Origin: Hyphomicrobiales bacterium
Lineage (GTDB): Bacteria; Pseudomonadota; Alphaproteobacteria; Rhizobiales; Rhizobiaceae
Direction: 5' to 3'
NCBI GenBank assembly: GCA_900473205.1
Contig: UCLB01000035.1
Span: forward strand, 8,543 to 72,542
Length of the DNA stretch: 64,000 nucleotides
In this document: piece by piece, positions 25,979 through 33,730 of the stretch
How positions within the stretch are numbered: position 1 is the stretch's first letter
Layout of the letters: every line of letters starts with the position of its first letter
Notes under the pieces: generated by a model
The model's input: the letters and a program-made list of their open reading frames with translations, nothing else
What the model was told of the DNA's origin: nothing
The model's database searches: none
Program-made: the position numbers and the translations under genes

Positions 25979-26497
25979 ATGCTCGCACTTCTCAAAGATA
26001 ACGCGGTCCTGAACCGCATCGACGTGCTCGGTCAGTTCTCAGAGGGCAACTGGGTCGATCTGCCAGACGGATCCCGCGTTTCGCCAGCGCAGGACGGCTG
26101 GGCGCTGCGGGGCTATGAGCTTCACACGATACAGCCCGCCGATCCGGTTTCAACTGGCTATCGGGTCGTATCGTCATCGGTGCAGATCGTGAATGGCCTG
26201 CCCAAGTGGGTGGATGTGGTCGAGGCGGTTCCAGTTTCCATCGACGACTACAAGGGTGCTTTCGACAATCACCTCGACAGCGTGGCTCAGTGTAAGGGTT
26301 ACGATAACCGACTGACGATAGCCACTTATTCAGGCAGCACTAACCCAGTCTGGGCTAGTGAGGCTGCCGCCTTCATCGTCTGGCGGGATGCGGCGCTAGC
26401 TTCAATGTTCGCCCAACTCGCCGCCGTCGAGGCCGGTGGCGATGCGCCGACAGTGGAAGAGTTTCTGGCGGCGTTGCCGGAAATCACTTGGTCATAA
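25979..26497 (+). CDS. tail fibre-associated / assembly protein
   Basis: 172 residues. The ATG at 25979 with GGAGATAATC upstream fits better than the in-frame ATG at 25967. The C-terminal half (WASEAAAFIVWRDAALASMF, then a helix and EEFLAALPEITW) resembles the short tail-fibre assembly proteins that follow the tip gene. A terminator ends the tail operon directly after it. Confidence 0.6.
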   Translation: MLALLKDNAVLNRIDVLGQFSEGNWVDLPDGSRVSPAQDGWALRGYELHTIQPADPVSTGYRVVSSSVQIVNGLPKWVDVVEAVPVSIDDYKGAFDNHLDSVAQCKGYDNRLTIATYSGSTNPVWASEAAAFIVWRDAALASMFAQLAAVEAGGDAPTVEEFLAALPEITWS

Positions 26498-26500
26498 ATT

Positions 26501-26532
26501 AAGCCCGCCGTTGTCAGTTGGACGGCGGGCTT
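26501..26532 (+). terminator. terminator of the tail gene block
   Basis: AAGCCCGCCG / CGGCGGGCTT perfect 10-bp stem, 12-nt loop, 3 bp after the stop of the tail assembly gene. Confidence 0.7.
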
Positions 26533-26603
26533 AGCGATCTCAAGCTATAGAGCTGAATTTACGCTGAGATTAGTGAAACTCAGTAACGTTGTGCGAAGCT
26601 TGC

Positions 26604-26864
26604 TCACCGGAACTTCTGGATCCAAGCATTGTTCCTCTTGCTATTGTCTCGACGTTCGTGCCGATGATTGCTGCGACGGTCATCCCTATGATGATTGCGG
26701 TAATCACGCTCACGGTAATGTCGGCGGCCATGGTCCCGATAATAGCCATCGTCGCTATACCGGTAATAGCTGTGGCCCCACTCTTGGGCGGAGGCAGTGC
26801 GCTCCACGCCTGCGCTCAGAATGCCGACGGACAATACGCAGATAGCCGCTGTTAAAATCTTCAT
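26604..26864 (-). CDS. small secreted His/Arg/Tyr-rich protein
   Basis: 86 residues with AGGAGA ribosome site. The Sec signal peptide ends at ASA (residue 26). The mature part is dominated by Arg, His, Asp and Tyr (for example YYRDHGRRHYRERDYRNHH). It is transcribed against the tail and lysis genes, so it has its own promoter and looks like a lysogenic cargo gene. Composition suggests metal or polyanion binding in the periplasm; unproven. Confidence 0.65.
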   Translation of the reverse strand: MKILTAAICVLSVGILSAGVERTASAQEWGHSYYRYSDDGYYRDHGRRHYRERDYRNHHRDDRRSNHRHERRDNSKRNNAWIQKFR

Positions 26865-26971
26865 AATTTATCTCCTGCTTCGGCAGTAAAAACGCGCCGG
26901 AAAGCGCGCGGTTCCACCATCGCACAGTGGTTCCGCGGCCCTGAACCTGGGCTGAACATCAAGGAAAACCA

Positions 26972-27898
26972 ATGCCAATCACCAAAATCTCCACACAGGG
27001 GAGGGCTTTCGTGCGCCTGCATGAGGGTAATCCACTAACCTGCTATCTCGACCCCGTAGGCATTCCTACGATCGGTACGGGCTTCACAATGGGCAGCGAT
27101 TCCGTCCGACGCGAACTGGCCAAGATAGGCATCACGAAACTGGTGCCAGGTAAGACCAAGATCACGGCCGCGCAGAGCGACGTCATTCTCGATGCTGTCC
27201 TCGGTACTGAATATGTGCCTGCCGTCGTTGCCAGCTCTCCGACTGACCGCAAGCAGCACGAGCTTGATGCGGCATCGTCCGTGACGTTCAATCTTGGCGT
27301 TGGCGCAATGAAGTGGACGTGGGCCGACCTTTGGCGCGCAGGCAAGATCAAAGCCGCCGCTACCTACCTCGCAAGCAATTACAATACTGCCAAGGGCAAG
27401 AAGCTGCCGGGGCTAGTGCGTCGCCGCAAAGAAGAGGCGCTTCTGTTCGAAATGGGCATTTATACTGGCGTCGTCGGCGTGACCAAAGAAGCGACCGCCG
27501 AACCACCAGCGTTGCCGGATCCGGTCGTCAAGGAAGCGCAGGAACTGCTCACGACCGCTGGTCTAAATCCCGGCGCGATTGACGGTTGGATGGGCGCCAA
27601 GACCAAGGCGGCTGTGATTGCCTATCAGAAGGCTCACCCGCACCTTATTGCTGACGGCATCATCGGTCCTGCCACCATTGCACAGCTTCGCCGTGACGCA
27701 GGTGCGGCCAAGGACGTAGTCACTAAGGGCGCAAGCTCTGCGGCTGGCTCTGGACTGCTTGCCTTCACTGCGGGCCTTCCATGGGGCTGGATTGCCGCAG
27801 GCGTGCTTGTCGCAGTCGGCGGCTACGTTGCCTACCGCAACCGCGACGTCGTTATTCGTCGCTGGAATAGCTGGCGCGGCAAGGAGGTGACGGTTTGA
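26972..27898 (+). CDS. phage lysozyme (GH24) with peptidoglycan-binding domain and C-terminal membrane helix
   Basis: 308 residues. GH24 triad with T4 spacing: Glu18 (LHEGN), Asp27 (YLDP), Thr33 (GIPTIG). A PG_binding_1 domain is at about 183-235 (AQELLTTAGLNPGAIDG ... DGIIGPATIAQLRRDA). A C-terminal membrane segment (about 265-287) is followed by a basic tail. There is no N-terminal signal or SAR helix, so export would need a holin, while the C-terminal helix would tether it to the membrane. The next gene starts in an overlap with its stop. Confidence 0.85.
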   Translation: MPITKISTQGRAFVRLHEGNPLTCYLDPVGIPTIGTGFTMGSDSVRRELAKIGITKLVPGKTKITAAQSDVILDAVLGTEYVPAVVASSPTDRKQHELDAASSVTFNLGVGAMKWTWADLWRAGKIKAAATYLASNYNTAKGKKLPGLVRRRKEEALLFEMGIYTGVVGVTKEATAEPPALPDPVVKEAQELLTTAGLNPGAIDGWMGAKTKAAVIAYQKAHPHLIADGIIGPATIAQLRRDAGAAKDVVTKGASSAAGSGLLAFTAGLPWGWIAAGVLVAVGGYVAYRNRDVVIRRWNSWRGKEVTV

Positions 27899-28131
27899 TC
27901 TTAATTGCCAAACTCAAAAGCTACCTAGCCACCATCGGTACAGCGCTCGCGATTCTCGCGGGCGTCTTTTTTTACGGCCAGCGGGCAGGGCGCACCGCGG
28001 CGAAGGATGCACAGGCCGCAGCGAATGCAAAGGCCATCAAGCGGGCTGGGGAAGTCGAAAATGAAGTTAAAAATCTGGATGACGCTGGCGTTGATGACGC
28101 TCTTGGCAAGTGGATGCGCGACAAGCGGTAG
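27895..28131 (+). CDS. inner-membrane spanin subunit (Rz-like)
   Basis: 78 residues from a TTG with AAGGAGGTG upstream. One N-terminal membrane helix (about 10-28) and a helical periplasmic part rich in Ala/Lys/Glu, as in i-spanins. A lipoprotein gene is embedded across its 3' end in another frame, the diagnostic spanin arrangement. It would join inner and outer membranes at lysis. Confidence 0.7.
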   Translation: MILIAKLKSYLATIGTALAILAGVFFYGQRAGRTAAKDAQAAANAKAIKRAGEVENEVKNLDDAGVDDALGKWMRDKR

Positions 28132-28252
28132 CTACTGCGACATCGCAAAAGCTGTGCGGCCATCTGTTGAGGACAGCCTTTCCATCGAAACCAAACGCCA
28201 GATATTGGCCGAGAACGAAAAGCTGCAAAAGCTTTGCGGGGTGAAGCCTTGA
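28061..28252 (+). CDS. outer-membrane spanin lipoprotein (Rz1-like)
   Basis: 63 residues, starting 71 bp before the Rz-like stop in a different frame. Signal peptide with lipobox LLASGC, so lipidated at Cys19. The mature chain is short and mostly helical, ending KLCGVKP. Together with the preceding gene it forms a partly embedded Rz/Rz1 pair. Confidence 0.7.
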   Translation: MKLKIWMTLALMTLLASGCATSGSYCDIAKAVRPSVEDSLSIETKRQILAENEKLQKLCGVKP

Positions 28253-28596
28253 CCGGCCCAGAAATCATGGCAGTCGCGCTGTTCTTCATCGCGCTGTTCG
28301 GCTTCTTCTTCGGTCTCTGGAAGTATGTGGATGCGAAGATCAGTTCGGCTAGGGCAGATGCAACCGGCACGGCTTCGGCTGCGCACGCCCTAGCAGCCCT
28401 CGCGCGCGATGAGCTTGCGTCGCACCGCCTGCATGTCGCCGAGACCTACATCACAAAGGCTGGTATGCGCGAAACCACCGAACAAATCATGGACGCAATC
28501 AGTGGCGTGAAAGCTGCCGTCGATCACATGACCGTCCGCGTCGATCGCATCGTTGAAAATCAGGCATCCAAGCCGAGGCCGACTAGATCGTCGTGA
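28249..28596 (+). CDS. phage membrane protein, holin-like or coiled-coil anchor
   Basis: 115 residues from a TTG overlapping the Rz1 stop (TTGA). One strong N-terminal membrane helix (MAVALFFIALFGFFFGLW), then a long amphipathic helix. Only one membrane segment is evident, so a class III holin or an accessory lysis protein is possible. It is the only candidate holin in the cassette. Confidence 0.5.
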   Translation: MTGPEIMAVALFFIALFGFFFGLWKYVDAKISSARADATGTASAAHALAALARDELASHRLHVAETYITKAGMRETTEQIMDAISGVKAAVDHMTVRVDRIVENQASKPRPTRSS

Positions 28597-28602
28597 CGAA
28601 AA

Positions 28603-28634
28603 CCCGCTTGCCGAAAGGTAGGCGGGAATTTTTT
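28603..28634 (+). terminator. terminator of the lysis cassette
   Basis: CCCGC ... GCGGG stem (28603-28607, 28622-28626) extended by a partly paired interior, followed by AATTTTTTT. Located 7 bp after the holin-like gene. Confidence 0.75.
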
Positions 28635-28802
28635 TGTTTGTGCAGCGGGAGGATGCAATCCCGCCTCTCCAGCCCGAAGACTGGAGAGGATGACTGGGAT
28701 CAACAGCGAAAGCCTTTCGGCTGTGGATCTTCGCTTGTAATCGAGGACAGTGTGCCGAAATTATGGCCGGTTGTCTACCATATTTTTCTTCAATTCTAGG
28801 CA

Positions 28803-28830
28803 ACAAAAAACCCGGCGCAATGGCCGGGTT
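28803..28830 (-). terminator. terminator of the porin gene
   Basis: AACCCGGC / GCCGGGTT 8-bp stem (28809-28816, 28823-28830) with a T-run on the minus strand, 26 bp after the porin stop. Confidence 0.75.
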
Positions 28831-28856
28831 TCCTGTCATTAACCGAAGTTAAGTGA

Positions 28857-29954
28857 TTAGAATGTGCGCTGAAGGCGAACGAAGCCAGTTACCTGGTCGT
28901 CAGCGTTGTCGGCGTCGATGTAGTTAACAGTCATCTTGGTGGTCAGGCCGTCTGTGATTTTGTAATCAACAGTTACGCCAGCCTTCCAAGCGTCGTCGTT
29001 TGTCCAGTCGTTGGAAACGATACCGGTGCCGATAGGATCGAGGCCGGCGTCGAGCACGGTAACTTCCTGAGAGATGTTCTTGTAGTACTGTGCGCCAGGA
29101 GTGATCGTCAGACGCTCAGTTGCCTTGATGGCGTATTCAGCAGCGACAGCCCATTCAGCCTGTGCATAGTAAGCGTTAGGACCGGAAGCCCAAACACCTG
29201 CGAGGCCAAGAGTGCCAGGACCGATGTCAGCGGTAGCGATCAGACGAACAGCGCCTTCTTCCTGGTCAACGTCATAGCCGCCGATCAGCTGAAGAGAAGC
29301 TGCGCCGAGCTTTGCTCCCATGCCGAGAGCGATACCAACGTTGTTGTCGCTTTCAGTTGTGAACGTGCCAATGCCGGTTGCAGGGTCAAACGAGGTGATG
29401 TTAACAAACTCGTTTGTGCCTTCCAGTTCGTCAACCGAAGCGCCAACCCAGAACGAACCAGCGTCGTAGGTGTAACGAATGGAGTTGAACAGAGCCTGGT
29501 TGTTGATGTCGTCTGTTTCGCCAGAGAGGCTGTCGTCCCACCAGCTGTAGAACTTACCGACCTTCAGGCCGCCGAGTTCGATGAATGCCTGCTGAATGTT
29601 GAGACCGGAGTCGCCATCACGGTCAGCATTGCCGCGGAATTCGATGAAGCCGCGCAGAGCACCGAGTTCAGTGTCTGTACGTGTGTCAACGTTGAACTGA
29701 GCGCGTGTGAACGAATCCCAGTCAGACGTGCCGGAACGGTCACGACCAAAGTCTGTCTGGAAACGAACGTAACCAGAGAACTTCAGGCAGGTTTCAGTGC
29801 CAGGAATGTAGAAGAAGCCTGTGCCGAAAGCATCGCAAACGCGAACGTATTCGAGGGGCTCAGGTTCTGCAGCGACGATAGCGTCAGCGGCCTGTGCGCC
29901 GGTTACTGCTGCCAGAGCGGCAGCGGAGCCGATCAAAAGGCTCTTGATGTTCAT
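28857..29954 (-). CDS. Omp2-type porin encoded in the prophage
   Basis: 365 residues. Signal peptide (cut after AQA, residue 22), then the alphaproteobacterial porin N-terminus (EPLEYVRVCDAFGTGFFYIPG, CLKFSGYVRFQ) with its two conserved Cys, alternating beta strands throughout, and the C-terminal Phe (VRLQRTF) that outer-membrane barrels need. It forms a diffusion trimer in the outer membrane. It has its own terminator, a long upstream region, and faces the lysis cassette, so it is a lysogenic gene. A prophage porin could replace or mask phage receptors. Confidence 0.9.
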   Translation of the reverse strand: MNIKSLLIGSAAALAAVTGAQAADAIVAAEPEPLEYVRVCDAFGTGFFYIPGTETCLKFSGYVRFQTDFGRDRSGTSDWDSFTRAQFNVDTRTDTELGALRGFIEFRGNADRDGDSGLNIQQAFIELGGLKVGKFYSWWDDSLSGETDDINNQALFNSIRYTYDAGSFWVGASVDELEGTNEFVNITSFDPATGIGTFTTESDNNVGIALGMGAKLGAASLQLIGGYDVDQEEGAVRLIATADIGPGTLGLAGVWASGPNAYYAQAEWAVAAEYAIKATERLTITPGAQYYKNISQEVTVLDAGLDPIGTGIVSNDWTNDDAWKAGVTVDYKITDGLTTKMTVNYIDADNADDQVTGFVRLQRTF

Positions 29955-30271
29955 AATGACCTCCAGTCATGTTTCGTTACAAAAGCGGAACAATCTTTGG
30001 AGATGCCCCCCGCTTCGGATTTGGAATAGACAGAAAGTCCGCCGGATTCGCAATCTGCTTTCGCCGTATTTCGCTGTGCGAGACGCAACGCGGCCTACAT
30101 CGTGTTGCAATTTGAGCACAATTTAGTTTGGGACACTTACCGATTGATTGATTTTGTTAAGGTTTTGTAAACCGATTGACTGTGGACAACACGGTTAGCT
30201 TGGACCGCCTGCAGCACGCGTAAAGAACATTGCTGCGTCAAATCGGTTCGAGTTGTGCGGAGGTTATAGCA
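29955..30271. other. intergenic region upstream of the porin gene
   Basis: 317 bp with no gene I can support. The part next to the porin holds its ribosome site (GGAGGTCATT on the minus strand) and presumably a long leader; the far part is AT-rich (for example around 30130-30180) and could hold divergent promoters for the porin and the small peptide gene. No repeat or hairpin stands out. Confidence 0.4.
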
Positions 30272-30352
30272 ATGAAGATGGTCACAATCATTATGGTGAG
30301 TCTTGCGATCGCGGTTTTTAGCTATGCTGTGGTGAATACCTACGTGCTATAA
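30272..30352 (+). CDS. 26-residue membrane peptide
   Basis: ATG at 30272 after GCGGAGG with good spacing. The product MKMVTIIMVSLAIAVFSYAV... is a single hydrophobic helix with one N-terminal Lys. Divergent from the porin gene. Too short for a homology argument; the ribosome site and clean hydrophobicity support it. Confidence 0.45.
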   Translation: MKMVTIIMVSLAIAVFSYAVVNTYVL

Positions 30353-30406
30353 AAGCGCTTATGCGCGCGATCATGTCGGGTTCCCGAGTTGGATGCCGTG
30401 ATCGCT

Positions 30407-30643
30407 TCACACAAATCGCACAACTGATTTGAGTGGGATAGTCTCCACGATAGTGCCGTCGTGCCTCGCTATCTCAAAGTAGCTTCCGTTGACGACTTCA
30501 CCGTTTATGATTTTCTCCGCCAACATTTCACGAGCTGCTTGAACCGCTTCAACATGCGCTCTCTCATCGTCTGAGAATTCGGCGCCGTGTGAATCCTCGG
30601 TGTAACCGTCCGTATCATAGACGTGGAAAAAGTACTTCGGCAT
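30407..30643 (-). CDS. DUF6894-like small protein
   Basis: 78 residues starting MPKYFFHVYDTDGY, the typical opening of a small rhizobial family (P-x-Y-F-F-H-x-x-D-G) with a C-terminal beta strand pair (IVETIPLKSVV). The ATG at 30643 is preferred because family members begin there. Family function is unknown. Confidence 0.6.
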   Translation of the reverse strand: MPKYFFHVYDTDGYTEDSHGAEFSDDERAHVEAVQAAREMLAEKIINGEVVNGSYFEIARHDGTIVETIPLKSVVRFV

Positions 30644-30870
30644 GCTGTTACCATTAGGTCGGCTTCTGCTCTCAGGTCCGAACGAGAGCTTCTCCAAAAT
30701 GGTTCCGAAAAAGTCTAGTTTTCACATCACAAAACGCGGTGGAGGTTAGCAAGTACCAATTTGTCGTCACGCCTCTGACGCAAGTAAGCTCTGTCCACTG
30801 GCTGACATCTAAGTGACTGACAATTCGGCATATTGACTTGGGATTTGCTTTGCGATTGAAGATCATTCTT

Positions 30871-31140
30871 ATGATCGCTGTGACAAACCATTCAATCTCG
30901 CCGCTGACAATCGATTGGGGTACGTTCGAAACCTTATCGACAGTAGCTGGTTTGGCGCGGTGTTTACTCGACTACTGGCCTGCCGATTATACCGCCGACG
31001 CTTACGTCACAGCCCTTATGGTGTGTGATGCTGTCATAAATGGCAGCGATGAGGACACGCCAGCCGACGCTCGTGCGGCGTTTGTGGATGCGGCTCATGA
31101 AGCGGGGTTATCGGTTTACCCCGACGATGGTTTCATCTGA
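30871..31140 (+). CDS. DUF982-like small protein
   Basis: 89 residues. The core TVAGLARCLLDYWPADYTADAYVTALMVCDAV and DARAAFVDAAHEAG matches the DUF982 family, abundant in rhizobia, often on plasmids and islands, and of unknown function. The start is uncertain (30838 or 30871). Confidence 0.6.
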   Translation: MIAVTNHSISPLTIDWGTFETLSTVAGLARCLLDYWPADYTADAYVTALMVCDAVINGSDEDTPADARAAFVDAAHEAGLSVYPDDGFI

Positions 31141-31141
31141 G

Positions 31142-31321
31142 TTAGCTGCGCGGACCAGGCTGCGCAGGTGTCTTGTAAGGATAATGCTCCCAACACCACC
31201 ACTGCACTGGTTCCGCCCTATTGCGGGCGAAACCAAATCCACCCCACTTCTTGCATTCCGATATGCAGCAGTAGTGATTCTCGTGGACGCCGTCGCCGGT
31301 CTTGCCTGTAAGGTCGCTCAT
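31142..31321 (-). CDS. 59-residue Cys/His/Trp-rich protein, probable zinc binder
   Basis: ATG at 31319-31321 with AAGGACTG upstream. HENHYCCISECKKWGG and WWCWEHYPY give four Cys and several His in 30 residues, a likely single zinc site. It starts 9 bp after the stop of the 84-residue gene, so it is the last gene of a leftward set. Function unknown; small zinc proteins of phages are often anti-host or anti-defence factors. Confidence 0.5.
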   Translation of the reverse strand: MSDLTGKTGDGVHENHYCCISECKKWGGFGFARNRAEPVQWWCWEHYPYKTPAQPGPRS

Positions 31322-31330
31322 GGTCAGTCC

Positions 31331-31585
31331 TTAATGCTTTTGCGGGGGCGGATAGCTTCGACCAATCGAATGAAGATAGGACACTATCTTCGCACGCAAA
31401 TGGTCACGGTGACCAAAGTCCTCCGATATCTTTTTCAGCAACGGCTGAACATCTTCCCGCTGTGGTTCAGGGAGATCGGCATCACCGAGTAGATAATGGT
31501 TGTCTCCGACCGCAGTGATATTGCATCCGGTGGCTACTACAGCCTGCACAAATGCCGGTATGTCGGATTCTTCCATCAGCTTCAT
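31331..31585 (-). CDS. hypothetical phage protein
   Basis: 84 residues with GGAG upstream of the ATG. Acidic, mixed alpha/beta (IPAFVQAVVATGCNITAVGD, then EPQREDVQPLLKKISEDFG). No membrane segment or recognised domain. In a leftward run with its neighbours. Confidence 0.5.
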   Translation of the reverse strand: MKLMEESDIPAFVQAVVATGCNITAVGDNHYLLGDADLPEPQREDVQPLLKKISEDFGHRDHLRAKIVSYLHSIGRSYPPPQKH

Positions 31586-31598
31586 TGCGTAGTCTCCG

Positions 31599-31847
31599 TT
31601 ATCGCTGGGCAGTTTTCAGGTTTGCGGATAGCAGGCAAGGGAAGTGGGCCTCGCACTTTGCTGTGCCTGCGTTATCGCACCCGATTGCGAGCACACGCCT
31701 TAAGTCGACAAATTGCACCGATGCCCCAAATTTCTTTAGAAGAGACTTTCGCTCGTAGATGCCGTACCGCTCGCACCTGTGACACGCCATGTCGATCTTT
31801 TCGCCTTTGTAGTCCCGGAGGCGTGGCAGCTTCTCCTCGTTTGCCAT
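31599..31847 (-). CDS. small Cys-pair protein, possible zinc ribbon
   Basis: 82 residues (MANEEKLPRLRDYKGEKIDM...). CHRCERYG and later CDNAGTAKCEAHFPC supply two Cys clusters suited to one zinc. Its 5' end lies 13 bp from the stop of the SRAP remnant, so it follows that gene on the minus strand. Function unknown. Confidence 0.5.
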   Translation of the reverse strand: MANEEKLPRLRDYKGEKIDMACHRCERYGIYERKSLLKKFGASVQFVDLRRVLAIGCDNAGTAKCEAHFPCLLSANLKTAQR

Positions 31848-31860
31848 TTGCGACCGCCTC

Positions 31861-32487
31861 CTAACCAAACAAGTCGCCTGTTGCCTTTTGCTCCTCCACC
31901 GGCAACAGGATTAGTTTCTCCGCCGGCAAGGGTCGCTGTAGCCCTTTGGCTTCTTCCCATGGCGCGGTCATCCAGACATCGACCTCTTCTGCGGTAGTAA
32001 GCACGACCGGCATAGCCTTGGGATGAATCGGCTCCACCACTTCGTTTGGGTCTGTTGTGAGGAACGCGAACAACTCGTGTTGTCCATCGCGTGGGTTTTT
32101 CATCGAGCCTCGCGTGCCGTTCCAATCCGTCCATATGCCCGCGAAGAAGGCGAGGGGTTCTGCGTCATCGATAGCGAACCAGCGCTTTGTCTTGCGCGGC
32201 TTGGTGTCTTCCCACTCGCAGAATCGAGTCCACGGCACGACGCATCGGTTCTCGACTTTCAGCCACTTGCGCCAATGAGGCGACGCGACATTGCGGATGT
32301 TTGTGACGCCGGTGTCTGGCTTGCCTCCAAGTATGTTAGGTGGCGTAGGCATGCCCCAGGTCAGTTCAGTCAACTCGCGCGCACCATCTTTGTTGCGGAC
32401 GACAGGCGCACCCCTATCAGGGTAAACCTCGACATCTGGCTGAAGATTCAGGCGCTCCTGCATCGCGCCGGCAATCGCGCGGATATC
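31861..32487 (-). pseudogene. SRAP/YedK-type abasic-site protein, 5' truncated
   Basis: About 205 residues recognisable as SOS response-associated peptidase: VTNIRNVASPHWRKW, FCEWEDT with the conserved Glu, and HPKAMPVVLTT with the conserved His. The family's essential Cys2, normally in an M-C-x-x-Y opening, is missing. Reading upstream of the first ATG (32463) the frame continues ADIRAIAGAM, which fits the family, then stops being homologous near 32487. Without Cys2 it cannot cross-link abasic DNA. Confidence 0.75.
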
Positions 32488-32928
32488 TGCCGATACTCAG
32501 GCGCCGTTGAGGAGAATTACAGCGTCGCAGAGCACTCGGTGCTGATCGCTAGGTGGCTTGTCATTCGGTACGGAGCGGTTGTCGCCTTGGCCGGTCTTTT
32601 ACACGATGCACCGGAAGCCCTATCTGGCTTCGGCGACGTAGGGAGGCCTGTGAAGGGGAGCGCTCCAATCATCGGTCAAACTGAGGATAAGATTTACCGT
32701 CTTGCGGTAGCTCCGAAATTTGGTTTGCCGGCCACAATTCCAGATGTCGTGCATGAGGCCGACACCAGAATCACAGCTGATGAGGTCGCTGCGAACCTTG
32801 CTCCAATGGAGTGGCACGCCAAATACAACGCGCCATTGGGTGTGCACATCCGGCTTTGGTCTCCGCATAAAGCAAAACAAGAGTTTATGGCGACGTTTGA
32901 CGCGCTGATGGCGGGGAGGGCGGCTTGA
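32483..32928 (+). pseudogene. HD-domain phosphohydrolase (YfbR-like), 5' truncated
   Basis: About 145 residues beginning ICRYSGAVEENYSVAEHSV. The metal ligands remain: His in AEHS, His-Asp in LLHDAPEA and Asp in HEADTRI. The 35-45 residues that normally precede CRY, including the start codon, are gone; upstream sequence only mirrors the SRAP gene. A longer open frame back to 32023 is a shadow. The next gene starts in a TGATG overlap, so this used to head the nucleotide-metabolism operon that follows. Confidence 0.7.
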
Positions 32929-33254
32929 TGGGGACTGTAGAGATAAGGCTTGTCGCCGATCACACGCCGAAGACGGTTGAGGATCTCGTCGAATATCTTC
33001 GCACCATGGCCTGCGTGCATCCTGAGAAAGGCACGCGCCAGCTTCCGACAAAGACCGATGATGCCGTTTTCGATATGGCGGCAGACACTATTGAACGATT
33101 GCAGGAGGCACTGACGCCATTCGCAAAGGCGGGAGAAATCAAGCTTTGTGGCGAATGGCGGGATGACGAGCGGTTTGCTCAGACAGATGTAGGGTTTCAT
33201 CTGAACTTCGGCCATCTGCGTCGTGCGGCGCAAGTATTGAAGGAGGCGGCATAG
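32928..33254 (+). CDS. hypothetical phage protein
   Basis: 108 residues, ATG overlapping the HD gene stop. Helical (MAADTIERLQEALTPFAKAG), of the kind of short DUF-type phage proteins with an N-terminal beta segment. First of a rightward series of small overlapping genes. Confidence 0.5.
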   Translation: MGTVEIRLVADHTPKTVEDLVEYLRTMACVHPEKGTRQLPTKTDDAVFDMAADTIERLQEALTPFAKAGEIKLCGEWRDDERFAQTDVGFHLNFGHLRRAAQVLKEAA

Positions 33255-33455
33255 ATGAAGCGCTTAGTTGTCCACCCGGAAGGCTGGCCTTGCAGTTACG
33301 CAGAGTGCCGACCGGGACTATTCCTGCATGGCGACATGATCGGCCTCAAGTCTGAATACGGAGGAGAGGGATACTGTGACAGCGGTGAGGCCTTCGTGAA
33401 GGTCGATGGGGACGTCCAGCCCGTCACTTACGTCTGGGAGGTGCACGAGGAATGA
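33255..33455 (+). CDS. hypothetical phage protein
   Basis: 66 residues (MKRLVVHPEGWPCSYAECRPG...). Its ATG directly abuts the previous stop. Two N-terminal Cys; looks like a small beta-barrel-like phage protein. No function recognised. Confidence 0.5.
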   Translation: MKRLVVHPEGWPCSYAECRPGLFLHGDMIGLKSEYGGEGYCDSGEAFVKVDGDVQPVTYVWEVHEE

Positions 33456-33730
33456 CCATCCGCCCAGGAGACGAAGTCGTCTGCATCGACGACACCACCC
33501 TCCCAGAGCAGTACCTCGGCATTCGTGCCGGGGAGATCTACACCGCGACGTGGGTTGGCATGTGCCGCACATATCTTGGCGGCGACTACCCAGGCATCAG
33601 GCTGGCTGGCGTTAACCGCGGAATCTGCCCGCAGTTTGGTGATGAGGATCCACCATTTGCAGCGCGGCGGTTCAGGCCGGTTGTGAAGCCGACGGTGAAG
33701 GACGAAAAGAAGGTTGAGGAGACGGTATGA
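33452..33730 (+). CDS. hypothetical phage protein, SH3-like
   Basis: 92 residues. The N-terminus IRPGDEVVCIDDT with AGEIYTATWVG resembles short SH3-like phage proteins. C-terminal Lys/Glu-rich tail. Overlaps both neighbours by 4 bp (ATGA). Confidence 0.5.
   Translation: MTIRPGDEVVCIDDTTLPEQYLGIRAGEIYTATWVGMCRTYLGGDYPGIRLAGVNRGICPQFGDEDPPFAARRFRPVVKPTVKDEKKVEETV

Noticed and set aside
32023-32487. N-terminal 150 codons of the HD-domain frame
   Set aside because: They lie entirely over the SRAP gene in antisense and have no similarity to HD proteins, so the homologous part begins near 32483.
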